Part shown: positions 19,001 through 26,654 of the stretch, in pieces
Position numbering within the stretch: position 1 is the first letter of the stretch
How the letters are laid out: the number at the start of each line of letters is the position of its first letter
Assembly: GCF_001988955.1 (NCBI RefSeq)
Contig: NZ_CP014263.1
Span: 62,001 to 126,000 of the forward strand
Length of the DNA: 64,000 bases
Direction of reading: 5' to 3'
From: Spirosoma montaniterrae
GTDB lineage: Bacteria > Bacteroidota > Bacteroidia > Cytophagales > Spirosomataceae
The notes under the pieces: generated by a model
Seen by the model: the letters and a program-made list of their open reading frames with translations, nothing else
Database searches by the model: none
What the model was told of the DNA's origin: nothing
Position numbers and translations under genes: made by a program

Positions 19001-19407
19001 TCGCTCTTCCGAAGCGTCTGGTAGCCCACAGCCACCACCTCGGCCAATTGATTGACCTCCTCTTTCAATTGTACCCGCAGCGTAGTTTGCTGGCCCACAA
19101 CAATTTCCTGCGAGGTAAAGCCAATGAATGAAAAAACGAGCGTAGCACCCGGCACCACGTCGATGCTGAACTGCCCGTTGCCATCGGTGACGGTTCCTTT
19201 TTTGGTCTGTTTTTCAACGATGCTCACACCGGGCAATGCAGACCCCTGCTCATCCGTAACCGTGCCCGACAGCGTAACAAATGGGCGGGCCGCAGTGGGC
19301 AGACGATGGATGGCCGCGCTGGACAAGGGCAAGCCGGTATTTAGCGCAATGCTCAGGCCGAGCAGACCGAGCCAATGCCGTAGATGGATTGTTGCGTAAC
19401 GATTCAT
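16078..19407 (-). CDS. SusC/RagA-family TonB-dependent outer membrane transporter
   Basis: TonB-dependent importer of 1109 residues. After the signal sequence comes a carboxypeptidase-regulatory-like domain (VTLSGTVTDEQGSALPGVSI, about 44-120). A plug domain follows (VAVGYQTLRKSDVTGAISNV, about 130-260, with IRVRGIGSINASSDPLYVID and the SusC-type SIDILKDAASAAIYGSRAS). A long beta-barrel ends in GYNVGARITF with a terminal Phe. With the SusD lipoprotein downstream it forms an outer-membrane uptake complex. The cargo cannot be deduced. The start ATG 19407 gives an N-terminus (MNRYATIHLRHWLGLLGLS) acceptable as a signal peptide. Confidence 0.96.
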   Translation of the reverse strand: MNRYATIHLRHWLGLLGLSIALNTGLPLSSAAIHRLPTAARPFVTLSGTVTDEQGSALPGVSIVEKQTKKGTVTDGNGQFSIDVVPGATLVFSFIGFTSQEIVVGQQTTLRVQLKEEVNQLAEVVAVGYQTLRKSDVTGAISNVKARELNLAAPTLGQALVGKLAGVQVAQVSGAPYVGTKIRVRGIGSINASSDPLYVIDGFPAGNDVFINPNDIESIDILKDAASAAIYGSRASGGVVLITTKRGKDGKGKLDYEYQFGINQLARKVKLLNSEQFVDLLIDARNNTYRDLMQNAGRPFTNANFSDPNATRIANVGNAGAVSIPTEFYDFANQRAIAPQYNTDWQDELYRNAPVNRHNLQFSGGTTNTRYLLSAGYQNQQGIIVATKQERLNLRANIDADLSPKLKVGTSFFITSTNNREVQEGRFNQGPILGALIYPPIFRAYDDNGNLIKNESARQQPTFGYQTVENPVALAQETNITRRGLRGTYNGTVSYEIIKGLIARANVGLQTFNEKYDFYLPTSLSNGNNPPFSPQAIAAARATAQTTDTRNLLGEFTATYTRQFGLHNLSLLGGYTAQRITSDQISVSAQGFQNDRVPEITAKGADPTNFFLNTGNTGKYEETLLSYLARATYSFDERYFLTAAFRTDGSSRFGPLNRWGNFPSLSAGWTVSNEPFYRDWLGAASTLKLRASWGLTGNYNIPNYGFLQTMANPGGVVFGTNAINTAYWAGPIKDQALGWETTSQYNVGVDVGLLNNRLLFIANGYLSYSYDLLFNQPISAISGAASILTNLRDSRIRNRGIEFQVDGRVISTQDAKVTLSGNIALNQNRVLNMGGSNAIFSVGAERQYITHTTQEGFPIGSFYGFKVIGMVREKDMAALAEDNANYNSATQSFNPGYTPKGPARSTASSNPLRPGDLLFEDVDGNGVVNDADKRVIGTPFPKFTYGFSATASYKAFDFNASFNGVYGNQVLDGQDYYVFNMEASGNQYAIVNDRYRSETQPGNGEVYRAARGGTQSNSTRLSTFYLQNGSYFRCTNLTLGYNLPVSLLSKVKVSGLRLYANVNNAFTITKYKGYNPEVDYNAGLNVTPGVDYGMYPLARGYNVGARITF

Positions 19408-19487
19408 GTCAATAAATTAGGTCAGTTTGTATTCGGGTAATGCATTGATAGAGAAGTACATCTGGCGGCAATGCCAGCCCCGTCAGG

Positions 19488-20357
19488 CTACCAGTTGAGG
19501 CTTACGAAGTGTACGTTGTCACGGCGCGAAGACGTCACGGTCAAACCTGCGCTGGTGTTGTCGAGAAGGGCGAACCCTTCCAGTTCGTCGGCGTTGTCGA
19601 GATCGATGGTTTTAATAACCTGTTCGTGTCCGGCTTCGATAGATTTGGCGAGATCGACAAACGTAAACCGCCAGCGTCGGCCTTCTATCTGATTCTGAAT
19701 CAGAACCAAAATGCCTTTCGAGGGTATCCAGTGCAGGTTTTGCACCCAGGGCGAACAGGTAAATTTTTTGACCAGAATGCCCGGTTCGCTGGTTTTTTTG
19801 GCGGTAGCTAAGCGGGAGGGGTCATAGAGTCGCACTTCGTTGGCGCGGTTGCCGTAATCGGCAGTGGCTACATACCACTTGTTTTGGTAGTACACGTATT
19901 CGGGCCGCGTACCCTGAATGCAGGCGTCGTCTTCGATGGTGTTGAGCAAATTACCATCGAGCGTACCAGTGCGGAGCAATTCATCCCAGTTGACGTTGTA
20001 GATGACGGCCCGCCATTTGGTGCCTTCGGGATTTAAGCGAATACTGTTACCAATAAACGTTGGGTCTGCCCCATTCCAGGCAATGCCCGTTGGGTGGTTG
20101 ATAACGTCCTTGCCGTTTTCGGTCAGGCGGATTTCCCGACCTGTGTAGGTCAGCGCGTTAGCAGTAGGGGTGTAGGTACGGATCATACCTACTTCGCGGT
20201 CGCCGTAGAGATAGGCTTTCCCCTGTATGTAGCTGACGCCCTGACAGGCACCGAGTGAGTCAATAGTGGTGGAGTTGGTCAGCGTCAGGGCAACGTCTGA
20301 CTGGTAAAAGGCAAGCAGGCTACCTAGCCCCAAAGCAAGCAGTAGCGGTTCTTTCAT
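19488..20357 (-). CDS. Secreted protein of unknown function, probably a beta-propeller
   Basis: I do not recognise the family with confidence. ATG 20357 gives a 289-residue protein with a signal peptide (MKEPLLLALGLGSLLAFYQS). The body has repeating short beta-strand blocks with small turns, such as GVSYIQGKAYLYGDREVGMI, PTGIAWNGADPTFIG, EYVYYQNKWYVATADYG and NLHWIPSKGILVLIQNQI, as in strip-type or SMP-30/SdiA-regulated-like propellers. The pattern suggests six or so blades, but this is from inspection only. It is on the same strand as susC, 80 bp upstream, and may be the first gene of that transcript. The longer reading from a TTG at 20372 is less likely. Confidence 0.6.
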   Translation of the reverse strand: MKEPLLLALGLGSLLAFYQSDVALTLTNSTTIDSLGACQGVSYIQGKAYLYGDREVGMIRTYTPTANALTYTGREIRLTENGKDVINHPTGIAWNGADPTFIGNSIRLNPEGTKWRAVIYNVNWDELLRTGTLDGNLLNTIEDDACIQGTRPEYVYYQNKWYVATADYGNRANEVRLYDPSRLATAKKTSEPGILVKKFTCSPWVQNLHWIPSKGILVLIQNQIEGRRWRFTFVDLAKSIEAGHEQVIKTIDLDNADELEGFALLDNTSAGLTVTSSRRDNVHFVSLNW

Positions 20358-20590
20358 GCACGTATGGCTCAATTCCGTCGAGAAAAGTCTTTACTGACAA
20401 TGCCAGTCAATAAACCGATCATTGCTACCACAAAGGTGAGCCGGATACGTGACGTGAACTTTACCCTACTGTTTCTGTAGCATTATGATTTTAACTGGTA
20501 AAGTCGATAAAATTAACAATGTAGTTGTAGGCTTCTCTAAGTTATTCGGTACGTGGGTGACTTATACAACATTGAGTAAGGTGTAGCGAA

Positions 20591-20661
20591 TGGCTGACGC
20601 GGGTAGAGACGCAACCCTTTGCGTCTCACCCGCGTCAGCCACCAACCGGTTGCGTCTCTAC
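20591..20661. repeat. Compound inverted repeat containing GTAGAGACGCAACC units
   Basis: A stem TGGCTGACGCGGGT(A)GAGACGCAA (20591-20614) pairs with TTGCGTCTCACCCGCGTCAG plus CCA (20619-20641), with one bulged A. A further inverted unit, GGTTGCGTCTCTAC (20648-20661), is the complement of GTAGAGACGCAACC (20603-20616). The 20358-20699 stretch has no gene; apart from this repeat I see nothing in it. It may end transcription of the GT pair upstream (on the minus strand) or be a dispersed intergenic repeat. Confidence 0.75.
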
Positions 20662-20699
20662 GTGCGCCAGCCATACGCCAATGGAACGTCAAATCGGTA

Positions 20700-21383
20700 T
20701 TAATCTACAAACCGATATTTCAATAATACCCAAATGGCTTCGATGCCATCGAGCCACGAGATTTTTTTGCCTTCTTCAATCGAGCGTGGGTAATAGTTGA
20801 TGGGCAACTCCTGAATCCGGATACCCCGTTTGGCAACTTTGGCCGTTACTTCGGGGCAAAACTCAAACCGCATACATTCGAGCGGAATTGATCGTAAGAA
20901 GTTGGCTTCGAAGACTTTGTAACAGGTTGGTTCGTCGGTCAGACGCTGATTGTAAAGCAGATTCGTTATCCACGTCACGAGCTGACCGCCGAGGTAGAAC
21001 GTGAAGTACGAGTGCCGGTTTTCGGCTTTGATAAACCGTGACCCGTAAATAACCTTGTGCGACCCGTCGGCAATGGGAGCCACCAGCGCGGGGTAATCCT
21101 GCGGTTCGTATTCGAGGTCGGCATCCTGCACAATGGCAATGTCGCCACGCATGTGCTGAATGGCCGTGCGAATGGCCGCGCCCTTCCCCTGATTTTTTTC
21201 GTGATGAATAACCCGAATGTTCGGCACTGATGCATAGGTAGCCAGCCGTTCGCGGGTGCCATCGGTCGAGCCGTCGTCAACGATAATAATTTCTTTGTCT
21301 AAGGCTACTGCCTGTATTTTCGCGAGTATGGCATCGATGGACTTAATTTCATTATAAGCAGGAATCAGAACAGACAGCAGCAT
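20700..21383 (-). CDS. GT2 family glycosyltransferase (DPM1-like, no TM tail)
   Basis: Cytoplasmic, probably membrane-associated glycosyltransferase of 227 residues. It has LLSVLIPAYNEIKSIDAI at the start, EIIIVDDGSTDGTRERL (about 31-47), NQGKGAAIRTAIQHMRGDI and VQDADLEYEPQDYP with the catalytic Asp-x-Asp. YGSRF and the Glu-rich end match dolichol/polyprenyl-phosphate mannose-synthase-like enzymes that lack C-terminal TM helices. It probably loads a sugar on a polyprenyl phosphate. It lies 28 bp downstream of a GT39-like membrane protein on the same strand, the natural user of such a donor. Confidence 0.9.
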   Translation of the reverse strand: MLLSVLIPAYNEIKSIDAILAKIQAVALDKEIIIVDDGSTDGTRERLATYASVPNIRVIHHEKNQGKGAAIRTAIQHMRGDIAIVQDADLEYEPQDYPALVAPIADGSHKVIYGSRFIKAENRHSYFTFYLGGQLVTWITNLLYNQRLTDEPTCYKVFEANFLRSIPLECMRFEFCPEVTAKVAKRGIRIQELPINYYPRSIEEGKKISWLDGIEAIWVLLKYRFVD

Positions 21384-21411
21384 GATGTTTGAGACAAAAA
21401 AGAAAAGATGC

Positions 21412-22886
21412 TTATTGTTTACGAACCCAATATTTCAGTGGGAAGTTCGGGTTTTGGACGGGCATGAAATGCTGTTGAAGCCCGGCCCGAAGCTGCCCAA
21501 TAGCCCGCACATTGCTGGGTTTATTGAGGGCTGTGCTATCGTCAATGACAGACGCCCGATTGCCAAACACCACCAATTTCAGGCTGGTATCGGCTAATGC
21601 CTTGCGGTAGGTATCGGGGTGTTTTGAGAGGTAGTGCGTGGTTTGCATTTCGGTGAAAATAAACGGCACATTCGGCTCGCGGTCTGAGAGGTAATACAAA
21701 CTCATCGCATTGTCGAAGAATAGCGCGTACTGATTGGGCTTTACCTGTTGCTGAATAAAAGCCGCCGTTTGCTCTTCGCCCGAATAATCGGCCAGTGTCA
21801 CAAACCGCTTCAGGGCATTAGGACGGTATAACAGTAAACTCGCCACTACTAAAATGCCCGCACCGCCACCGCCCAGTACCAACCGACGCTGCAATTGCTG
21901 TGGTTTTGGCCCCTGTTGCACCAGCCATTGATTGATAATGAACGCCATATGCAGCGCGAAAAACACAGCCGCCGGAAAAAAGTAGTGGCTTGCCTGCGTT
22001 TTCATCAGCGCAACACACGAAAACAGGCCCAGTAGCATCGCCAGCCATAACGCGGGCGTTCGGGCATATTGTTCGCGATAAGGCTGTTGGAGAGCCACCA
22101 CAAGAGTTGCCAGCAACAGAAGCAGAAACCAGCCTAATTTGATAAAAAACTTGGTCAGAAACAGTGTGTGTGCCGGGTAGCCCTGAAGTGGATAGATGTA
22201 GGTCCACTCCAAATGGGTGCTTAATCGACCCGTCAGATGAAAATAGAGCGCGGCCAATGCCAGCGGCAGTGCGAAACCAATGCCTATCAACGCTCCGCGC
22301 CCAACGGTCTGCCCAATTGTTTGCCGTCCGGTCAGCCAGAGCAGGATACCGAATACGCCAAAGCCCATGACGTAAAAAGCCGCCACGCTCTTGAACGACA
22401 TAGCCAGTCCCAGCAGCACACCTGCCCAGAACCACCCCCAACCGGGTCGCGACTCGTTTTGTGTAACGGATGCATAGGCGTTGAGACCCAAAATACCGAT
22501 CCAGCTTTCCGGCTCCAGAAAGTTCATTTCCATAAAAAAGCAGGAAATAGCCGTAATCACCATCGCGAAAAGGGCCGCCTGTTCGCCAAAAGGTCGTGCC
22601 GCCCGACGCGCCGACAGCACCGTGCCAATGGCCAGCAACGTAATCAGCAGCGATACGCTCACGTGATTATACCCCCCAGGATACCCAACAGTAGGTTGGT
22701 CGATGAGTACAGCAGATACGATTTTGAGGGAATGAAATCGTACAGTTGGTAACCCTGATCGAGCGTGCGGGCAATAATCAGGTATTCATAGGCATCATAG
22801 CCGTAGCCCGAATTATAGGAGAACAAGAAGAAAATCGCGCCAAAAAGACCTAAAAAAAGCAACAGCCGGAAAAATGCAGACGGCAT
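21412..22886 (-). CDS. GT39/ArnT-like membrane glycosyltransferase, frameshifted at a C6 run
   Basis: Two overlapping minus-strand reading frames form one gene. The first (22886-22659, 75 residues, MPSAFFRLLLFLGLFG to LLLGILGG) ends at a TGA. The second (22662-21412, 416 residues) begins inside a TM region. One extra base in the C6 tract at 22672-22677 (G6 on the coding strand) reads LGGYNHVSVSLLITLLAIG and joins both into 491 residues. The protein has about ten TM helices. The first external loop holds YGYDAYEYLIIARTLDQGYQ, where the GDEAYY-like acidic motif of GT39/PMT enzymes lies, and a periplasmic C-terminal domain begins near 370. It pairs with the DPM1-like GT2 downstream. A real GTGA-overlap pair of genes is possible but less likely, because neither half is a complete domain. 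Confidence 0.75.
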
Positions 22887-22939
22887 AATGAGTTAGTAAA
22901 CGGATTCAATCGGCAAAGGTAGAACGAATCGGGCAATAC

Positions 22940-22972
22940 AAAACGGCACCCCCGCTGAGAAGGTGCCGTTTT
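22940..22972. terminator. Terminator hairpin between the DUF892 gene and the GT39-like gene
   Basis: AAAACGGCACC-like arms (22940-22950 and 22962-22972) form a stem of about 11 bp with an 11-nt loop. It is flanked by T-rich sequence on one side and A-rich on the other, so it could act for the minus-strand DUF892 transcript. Confidence 0.7.
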
Positions 22973-22993
22973 TAGCAAGAGGAAAATTTAGGA

Positions 22994-23776
22994 TTAGATC
23001 CCCGACGTACCACCCAGCGTGGCATCTTGCCCCGTACCGAACGATGATGTTCCCGAACCGTAGGTTGAGCTACCTACTGATGTACCCGTTCCCATCTGCG
23101 AACCACTGTAAGAAGACCCCGATTGATACGTTTGGCCTGTACTGCCGCTATCCTGGTAGCGCACACCGTCGGGCCGAACGGCGTCGGAGCTGCGTTGGTA
23201 ATCGCTATCCATTGTTCCCATATCGCCTGATTCTGAGTTTGCCCGATCATTGATGAACGACTCGGCCAACTGCGTCAGTTTACGGTCGGTGTTTTTCTCT
23301 TCTTCGAGGGTCTGCTCGAGCAGGCGGGCAGCTTCATGATGGCCCATCACGCGTGCCAGCGTTACCAGTGACCCATACGTGGCAATTTCGTGATGTTCAA
23401 CTTTCTGAGCCGCGATAATTAAACCAGCATCGCGGGTCAGCGAGTTTGACTCGGTCATCGATACAACCGCACGGGCATCGTCAGCCAGCCCGTCGATGGC
23501 GTCGCAGGAACCTTCTTCGGCATCAACGCCCAAGCTTTGGAAAACTTGTTCCAGACGCGCCACCTGATTGCGGCTTTCGTCCTGATGGTGCAGAAAAGCG
23601 TTTCGTACTTCGTCGGTTGTGGCCGCGTCGGCTTGTTCGCCAAGTGCGTCGATGGCTTGTTTTTCGGCGTAGTAAGTGTTTTTCAGTTCTGTTACAAACA
23701 AGCCGTGCAGCCCTTCACGGGTGTCGTTGTCGTCGCCATTAAAGAAATTTGCGATGCGTTCTCCTAACGTTGCCAT
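22994..23776 (-). CDS. YciE/YciF-type ferritin-like protein (DUF892) with Ser/Gly-rich tail
   Basis: Soluble protein of 260 residues. Residues 20-180 are a DUF892 four-helix domain: GLHGLFVTELKNTYYAEKQA, then FLHHQDESRNQVARLEQVF, CDAIDGLADDA, and VEHHEIATYGSLVTLARVMG with LEEEKNTDRKLTQLAE. The spaced Glu and His residues match the di-iron-like sites of ferritin-fold stress proteins. After about 185 the chain becomes low complexity (Gly, Ser, Thr, Gln; for example GSSYSGSQMGTGTSVGSSTY), which is not part of the family core. The homologues are linked to osmotic and general stress. It is transcribed alone, with a terminator after it. The 148-bp gap upstream holds no clear promoter. Confidence 0.9.
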   Translation of the reverse strand: MATLGERIANFFNGDDNDTREGLHGLFVTELKNTYYAEKQAIDALGEQADAATTDEVRNAFLHHQDESRNQVARLEQVFQSLGVDAEEGSCDAIDGLADDARAVVSMTESNSLTRDAGLIIAAQKVEHHEIATYGSLVTLARVMGHHEAARLLEQTLEEEKNTDRKLTQLAESFINDRANSESGDMGTMDSDYQRSSDAVRPDGVRYQDSGSTGQTYQSGSSYSGSQMGTGTSVGSSTYGSGTSSFGTGQDATLGGTSGI

Positions 23777-23924
23777 AGCAGTTGATGATTAATGGTTAGT
23801 TGTTATACTCTCGCCATCATGCATCGAAAACTGTGCCATGCGTTGATTATGTGGCAGTTAAGAGAGAGGCTAAGGCCAATCTGTTGGCAATTTTCTACAA
23901 AAACTGTAGAGTTTTATGGCTTTG

Positions 23925-26438
23925 CTACTTCCCCACTGAAATCATATTGGCAAACAGCCGGTATGCACCCGGCACACCAGCGGGCAACTCGCGAAAGAAC
24001 ACCAGCCCTGTGTACATAAAATGACCTTTGCCGTATTTGGCGTACAGCAAACTGCCTTGTTTGGGAGCCTCGCCCGTATCGTTGGCAGCAAAAAGAGGTT
24101 CGTAAGCTTTGTCCCAATCCTGGGCGAAGTAGATGCCGCGTTCCTGAATCCAGCCCGCAAAATCGGCGTCGGTAATTTTGTTAGGACGGTTTAGCAGCGG
24201 GTGCTGCGGATTCAGGAACGTCATTTTCGCGTCTTCTTCCGTCACGCGGTCGCGCCCAACCGTGAACGGGTAAGGGCCAATCTGAGCCACTTTGATACCG
24301 CCGTTGTTTACAAATCCGCCCGGCGTGACGTACTGCACAATCATGGTACCCCCATTTTTTACGTAGTCCATCAGTTTCGGCTGATATACAGGCATCCAGT
24401 CGTTAGTATTATACGCCCGAACCCCCACCACAACGGCGTCGTATCCCGACAGGTCGCGGGCCAGTTCGGCAGGGCCGAGGGGCGTAACGCGGCAACCCAT
24501 CTGCTGCAATGCCGCTGGAATTTCGTCGCCCGCACCCACAATGTAGCCGATGTTTTTAGCCGTCACGTTTACAGCCACTTTCAAAGCCTTCGCTTCGGCG
24601 GGTGGAAACAGTGTTTGGGGCGGAATGTGCGGGTAGGCAATGGTACGCAAACCCGATGTGAACGTACCATTCTCCGTTGTCATAACGGCTTTCATCGCAC
24701 CGTTCTGTGCATTTTTACCGGGCAGCAGCCGGAAGGACAGCCGTTGCTCGTCGCCTTTATTCGTTAGCGCAAACGGCAGCGTAGCCGGTTCAACGCGCCA
24801 GCCGGTCGGAACGTCGATCCGGAGTGTACCCGTCACGTTGGCGCGGCCAGCTTTCAGCACCACGTCGGCGGTCTTGGCATTGTTGTCCAAAAAAGCGTAG
24901 ACACGCTCGGCGATATTGGCTGTTACGTCGGGCTGAATAATAAAAGGCCGGTAGGTTTCGCCCTCCACCGGATCCGTCGATTTGTATACAACGGGCCGTG
25001 TGTACGAAAACCGCTGACCGGCAATCTCAACCGTGTACGTAACTGAAACGGCGGGCGGGTTTTCGGGCAGACCGATTAACTGCTGATTGTCTACCTGAAA
25101 CAGCCCTTTGTCGATGGGTTTTTCGAGCCAGTAGGGTTGCGAAATTTTCTGCGTCCTGGGAATAGCCAGCATAGAATTCAGCACAACCTGATCGTTTGGC
25201 TTCAGCGGCAGGTTCAGCGTTGTATCGGCCCCGGTCGAGTAACGTATCGCCAGCAAACGTACCGGTACATCGGCGCGACTGACAACGCTGGTCGTGAGTT
25301 TTACCGACGAACCGGGCGTAACGGCATAATCGGCGGGGGTACTTTCGAGCCACAGACCGAGGCACTGTTGAATCAGGCTTTGCACTTCCTGCCGCTTGGT
25401 CTGCACGTACAACGTTGTGCTATCCAATTGGCCGATGGCCTTGTACAATTGTACCAGCGCAGGAACCGAAGCCGCCGGGCGGTCGGCGCGGAAACTGTTA
25501 ATTAGCTGATTTACCTGCGCCTGTACGTCCTCGCTGTTCGGCACACGTTTCCACGTCATATCAACACCCTCGAATGGGTCTTTTTCGACCGGATCACCAT
25601 TTTTTAGTAGCAGATAATCAACTTTAACGCCCCGGCTTGCCGGAACGCCAAAACCCTGACTCTTGTGTTGCGAACGGCTTTCGGCGGCAATTTCGCCGTA
25701 TGATTTGCCCAGTAGTGGGTTATAAAGCCCCGTTTCCAATCCAATCAGATTGCCCGCTTCGTCGGGTTTTTTATTGCTTAAAAACGCCCCTGGAATAAAC
25801 ATGTTCCAGAAAACGCGCCGAGCCTGCCACGGTTTCACGTAGACCAACTGCTCCGGGAATTTCGTAGGGTCGTTCGAGATTTTGAACGCTTCTTCGGCCA
25901 GATACCCCGACGCGCTGTGGTGGCCGTGACCTGCCCGTTTGTCGGGTGGGAAGCGGGTGATAATTACGTCGGGCTGGTACTTCCGAATCATCCAGACTAC
26001 GTCGGCCAGTACTTTATCCTGCCCCCAGGTCCGAACGGCCTCGTCCGTCGATTTCGAGAATCCGAAATCATAAGCGCGGCTGAAAAACTGGTCGGGGCCA
26101 TCGACGCGCCGGGCCGCCAGCAGCTCCTGTGTGCGAATGACGCCAATGTTTTCGCCCTGTTCGGGACCGATGAGGTTCTGCCCGCCATCGCCCCGCGTCA
26201 ACGAAAGGTAGCCTGTACGCACCATACGTTCTTTCGACAGATACGCCAAAAACAGCGTGTTTTCATCGTCGGGGTGAGCGGCCACGTAGAGTACCGTGCC
26301 GAGGACGTTCAACTTTTTAAGGTTTTGCAGAATTTCGCCGGGGGGCATCTGACGGACAGGGCCGTAGGGAACTTGAGCAGTGGCAACAGAGGTAAGAAAA
26401 AAGGAGAGCAGCGCGACGAAACGTTTGGGCAGGTACAC
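23925..26438 (-). CDS. Secreted PIG-L family deacetylase, large multidomain form
   Basis: Protein of about 837 residues from GTG 26438 (VYLPKRFVALLSFFLTSVAT acts as a signal peptide); a reading from 26519 would bury that peptide behind 27 residues. The PIG-L/LmbE domain (about 35-270) has the zinc motif AAHPDDENTLFLAY, then TRGDGGQN, RTQEL and PPDKRAGHGHHSASGYLAEE with the later zinc histidine. PIG-L enzymes remove N-acetyl groups from GlcNAc-type sugars or related thiols. The remainder contains an alpha-galactosidase NEW3-like beta region (about 560-640) and a C-terminal glutamine-amidotransferase-like Rossmann region (about 670-837, YDAVVVGVRAYNTNDWM). This domain order is common in Cytophagales. 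The substrate is unknown. Confidence 0.88.
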   Translation of the reverse strand: MYLPKRFVALLSFFLTSVATAQVPYGPVRQMPPGEILQNLKKLNVLGTVLYVAAHPDDENTLFLAYLSKERMVRTGYLSLTRGDGGQNLIGPEQGENIGVIRTQELLAARRVDGPDQFFSRAYDFGFSKSTDEAVRTWGQDKVLADVVWMIRKYQPDVIITRFPPDKRAGHGHHSASGYLAEEAFKISNDPTKFPEQLVYVKPWQARRVFWNMFIPGAFLSNKKPDEAGNLIGLETGLYNPLLGKSYGEIAAESRSQHKSQGFGVPASRGVKVDYLLLKNGDPVEKDPFEGVDMTWKRVPNSEDVQAQVNQLINSFRADRPAASVPALVQLYKAIGQLDSTTLYVQTKRQEVQSLIQQCLGLWLESTPADYAVTPGSSVKLTTSVVSRADVPVRLLAIRYSTGADTTLNLPLKPNDQVVLNSMLAIPRTQKISQPYWLEKPIDKGLFQVDNQQLIGLPENPPAVSVTYTVEIAGQRFSYTRPVVYKSTDPVEGETYRPFIIQPDVTANIAERVYAFLDNNAKTADVVLKAGRANVTGTLRIDVPTGWRVEPATLPFALTNKGDEQRLSFRLLPGKNAQNGAMKAVMTTENGTFTSGLRTIAYPHIPPQTLFPPAEAKALKVAVNVTAKNIGYIVGAGDEIPAALQQMGCRVTPLGPAELARDLSGYDAVVVGVRAYNTNDWMPVYQPKLMDYVKNGGTMIVQYVTPGGFVNNGGIKVAQIGPYPFTVGRDRVTEEDAKMTFLNPQHPLLNRPNKITDADFAGWIQERGIYFAQDWDKAYEPLFAANDTGEAPKQGSLLYAKYGKGHFMYTGLVFFRELPAGVPGAYRLFANMISVGK

Positions 26439-26607
26439 GGGCAGATCGGGTGAGTTAATGGACGTAAGCAAAAATAGCTGTTGAGATTGCCAAAACAAGT
26501 TCGCTGAAATAGGTAACAAATGAAATTTTCCCTCGAAAAACCAAACAAAGCATCAAATAAATTCAACTTCAGCGTTTGGAGTCGCTTTTAAATGTTATTC
26601 ATAGACC

Positions 26608-26615
26608 TATCTTTG
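26608..26615 (+). promoter_or_regulatory. -7 promoter element for the pyrophosphatase gene
   Basis: TATCTTTG fully matches TAnnTTTG and lies 39 bp before ATG 26655, giving a leader of about 30 nt. No second element is certain. Confidence 0.55.
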
Positions 26616-26654
26616 TGGCCTTTCCTATAATCTAAACAAACTTGTTTTTTTCGC

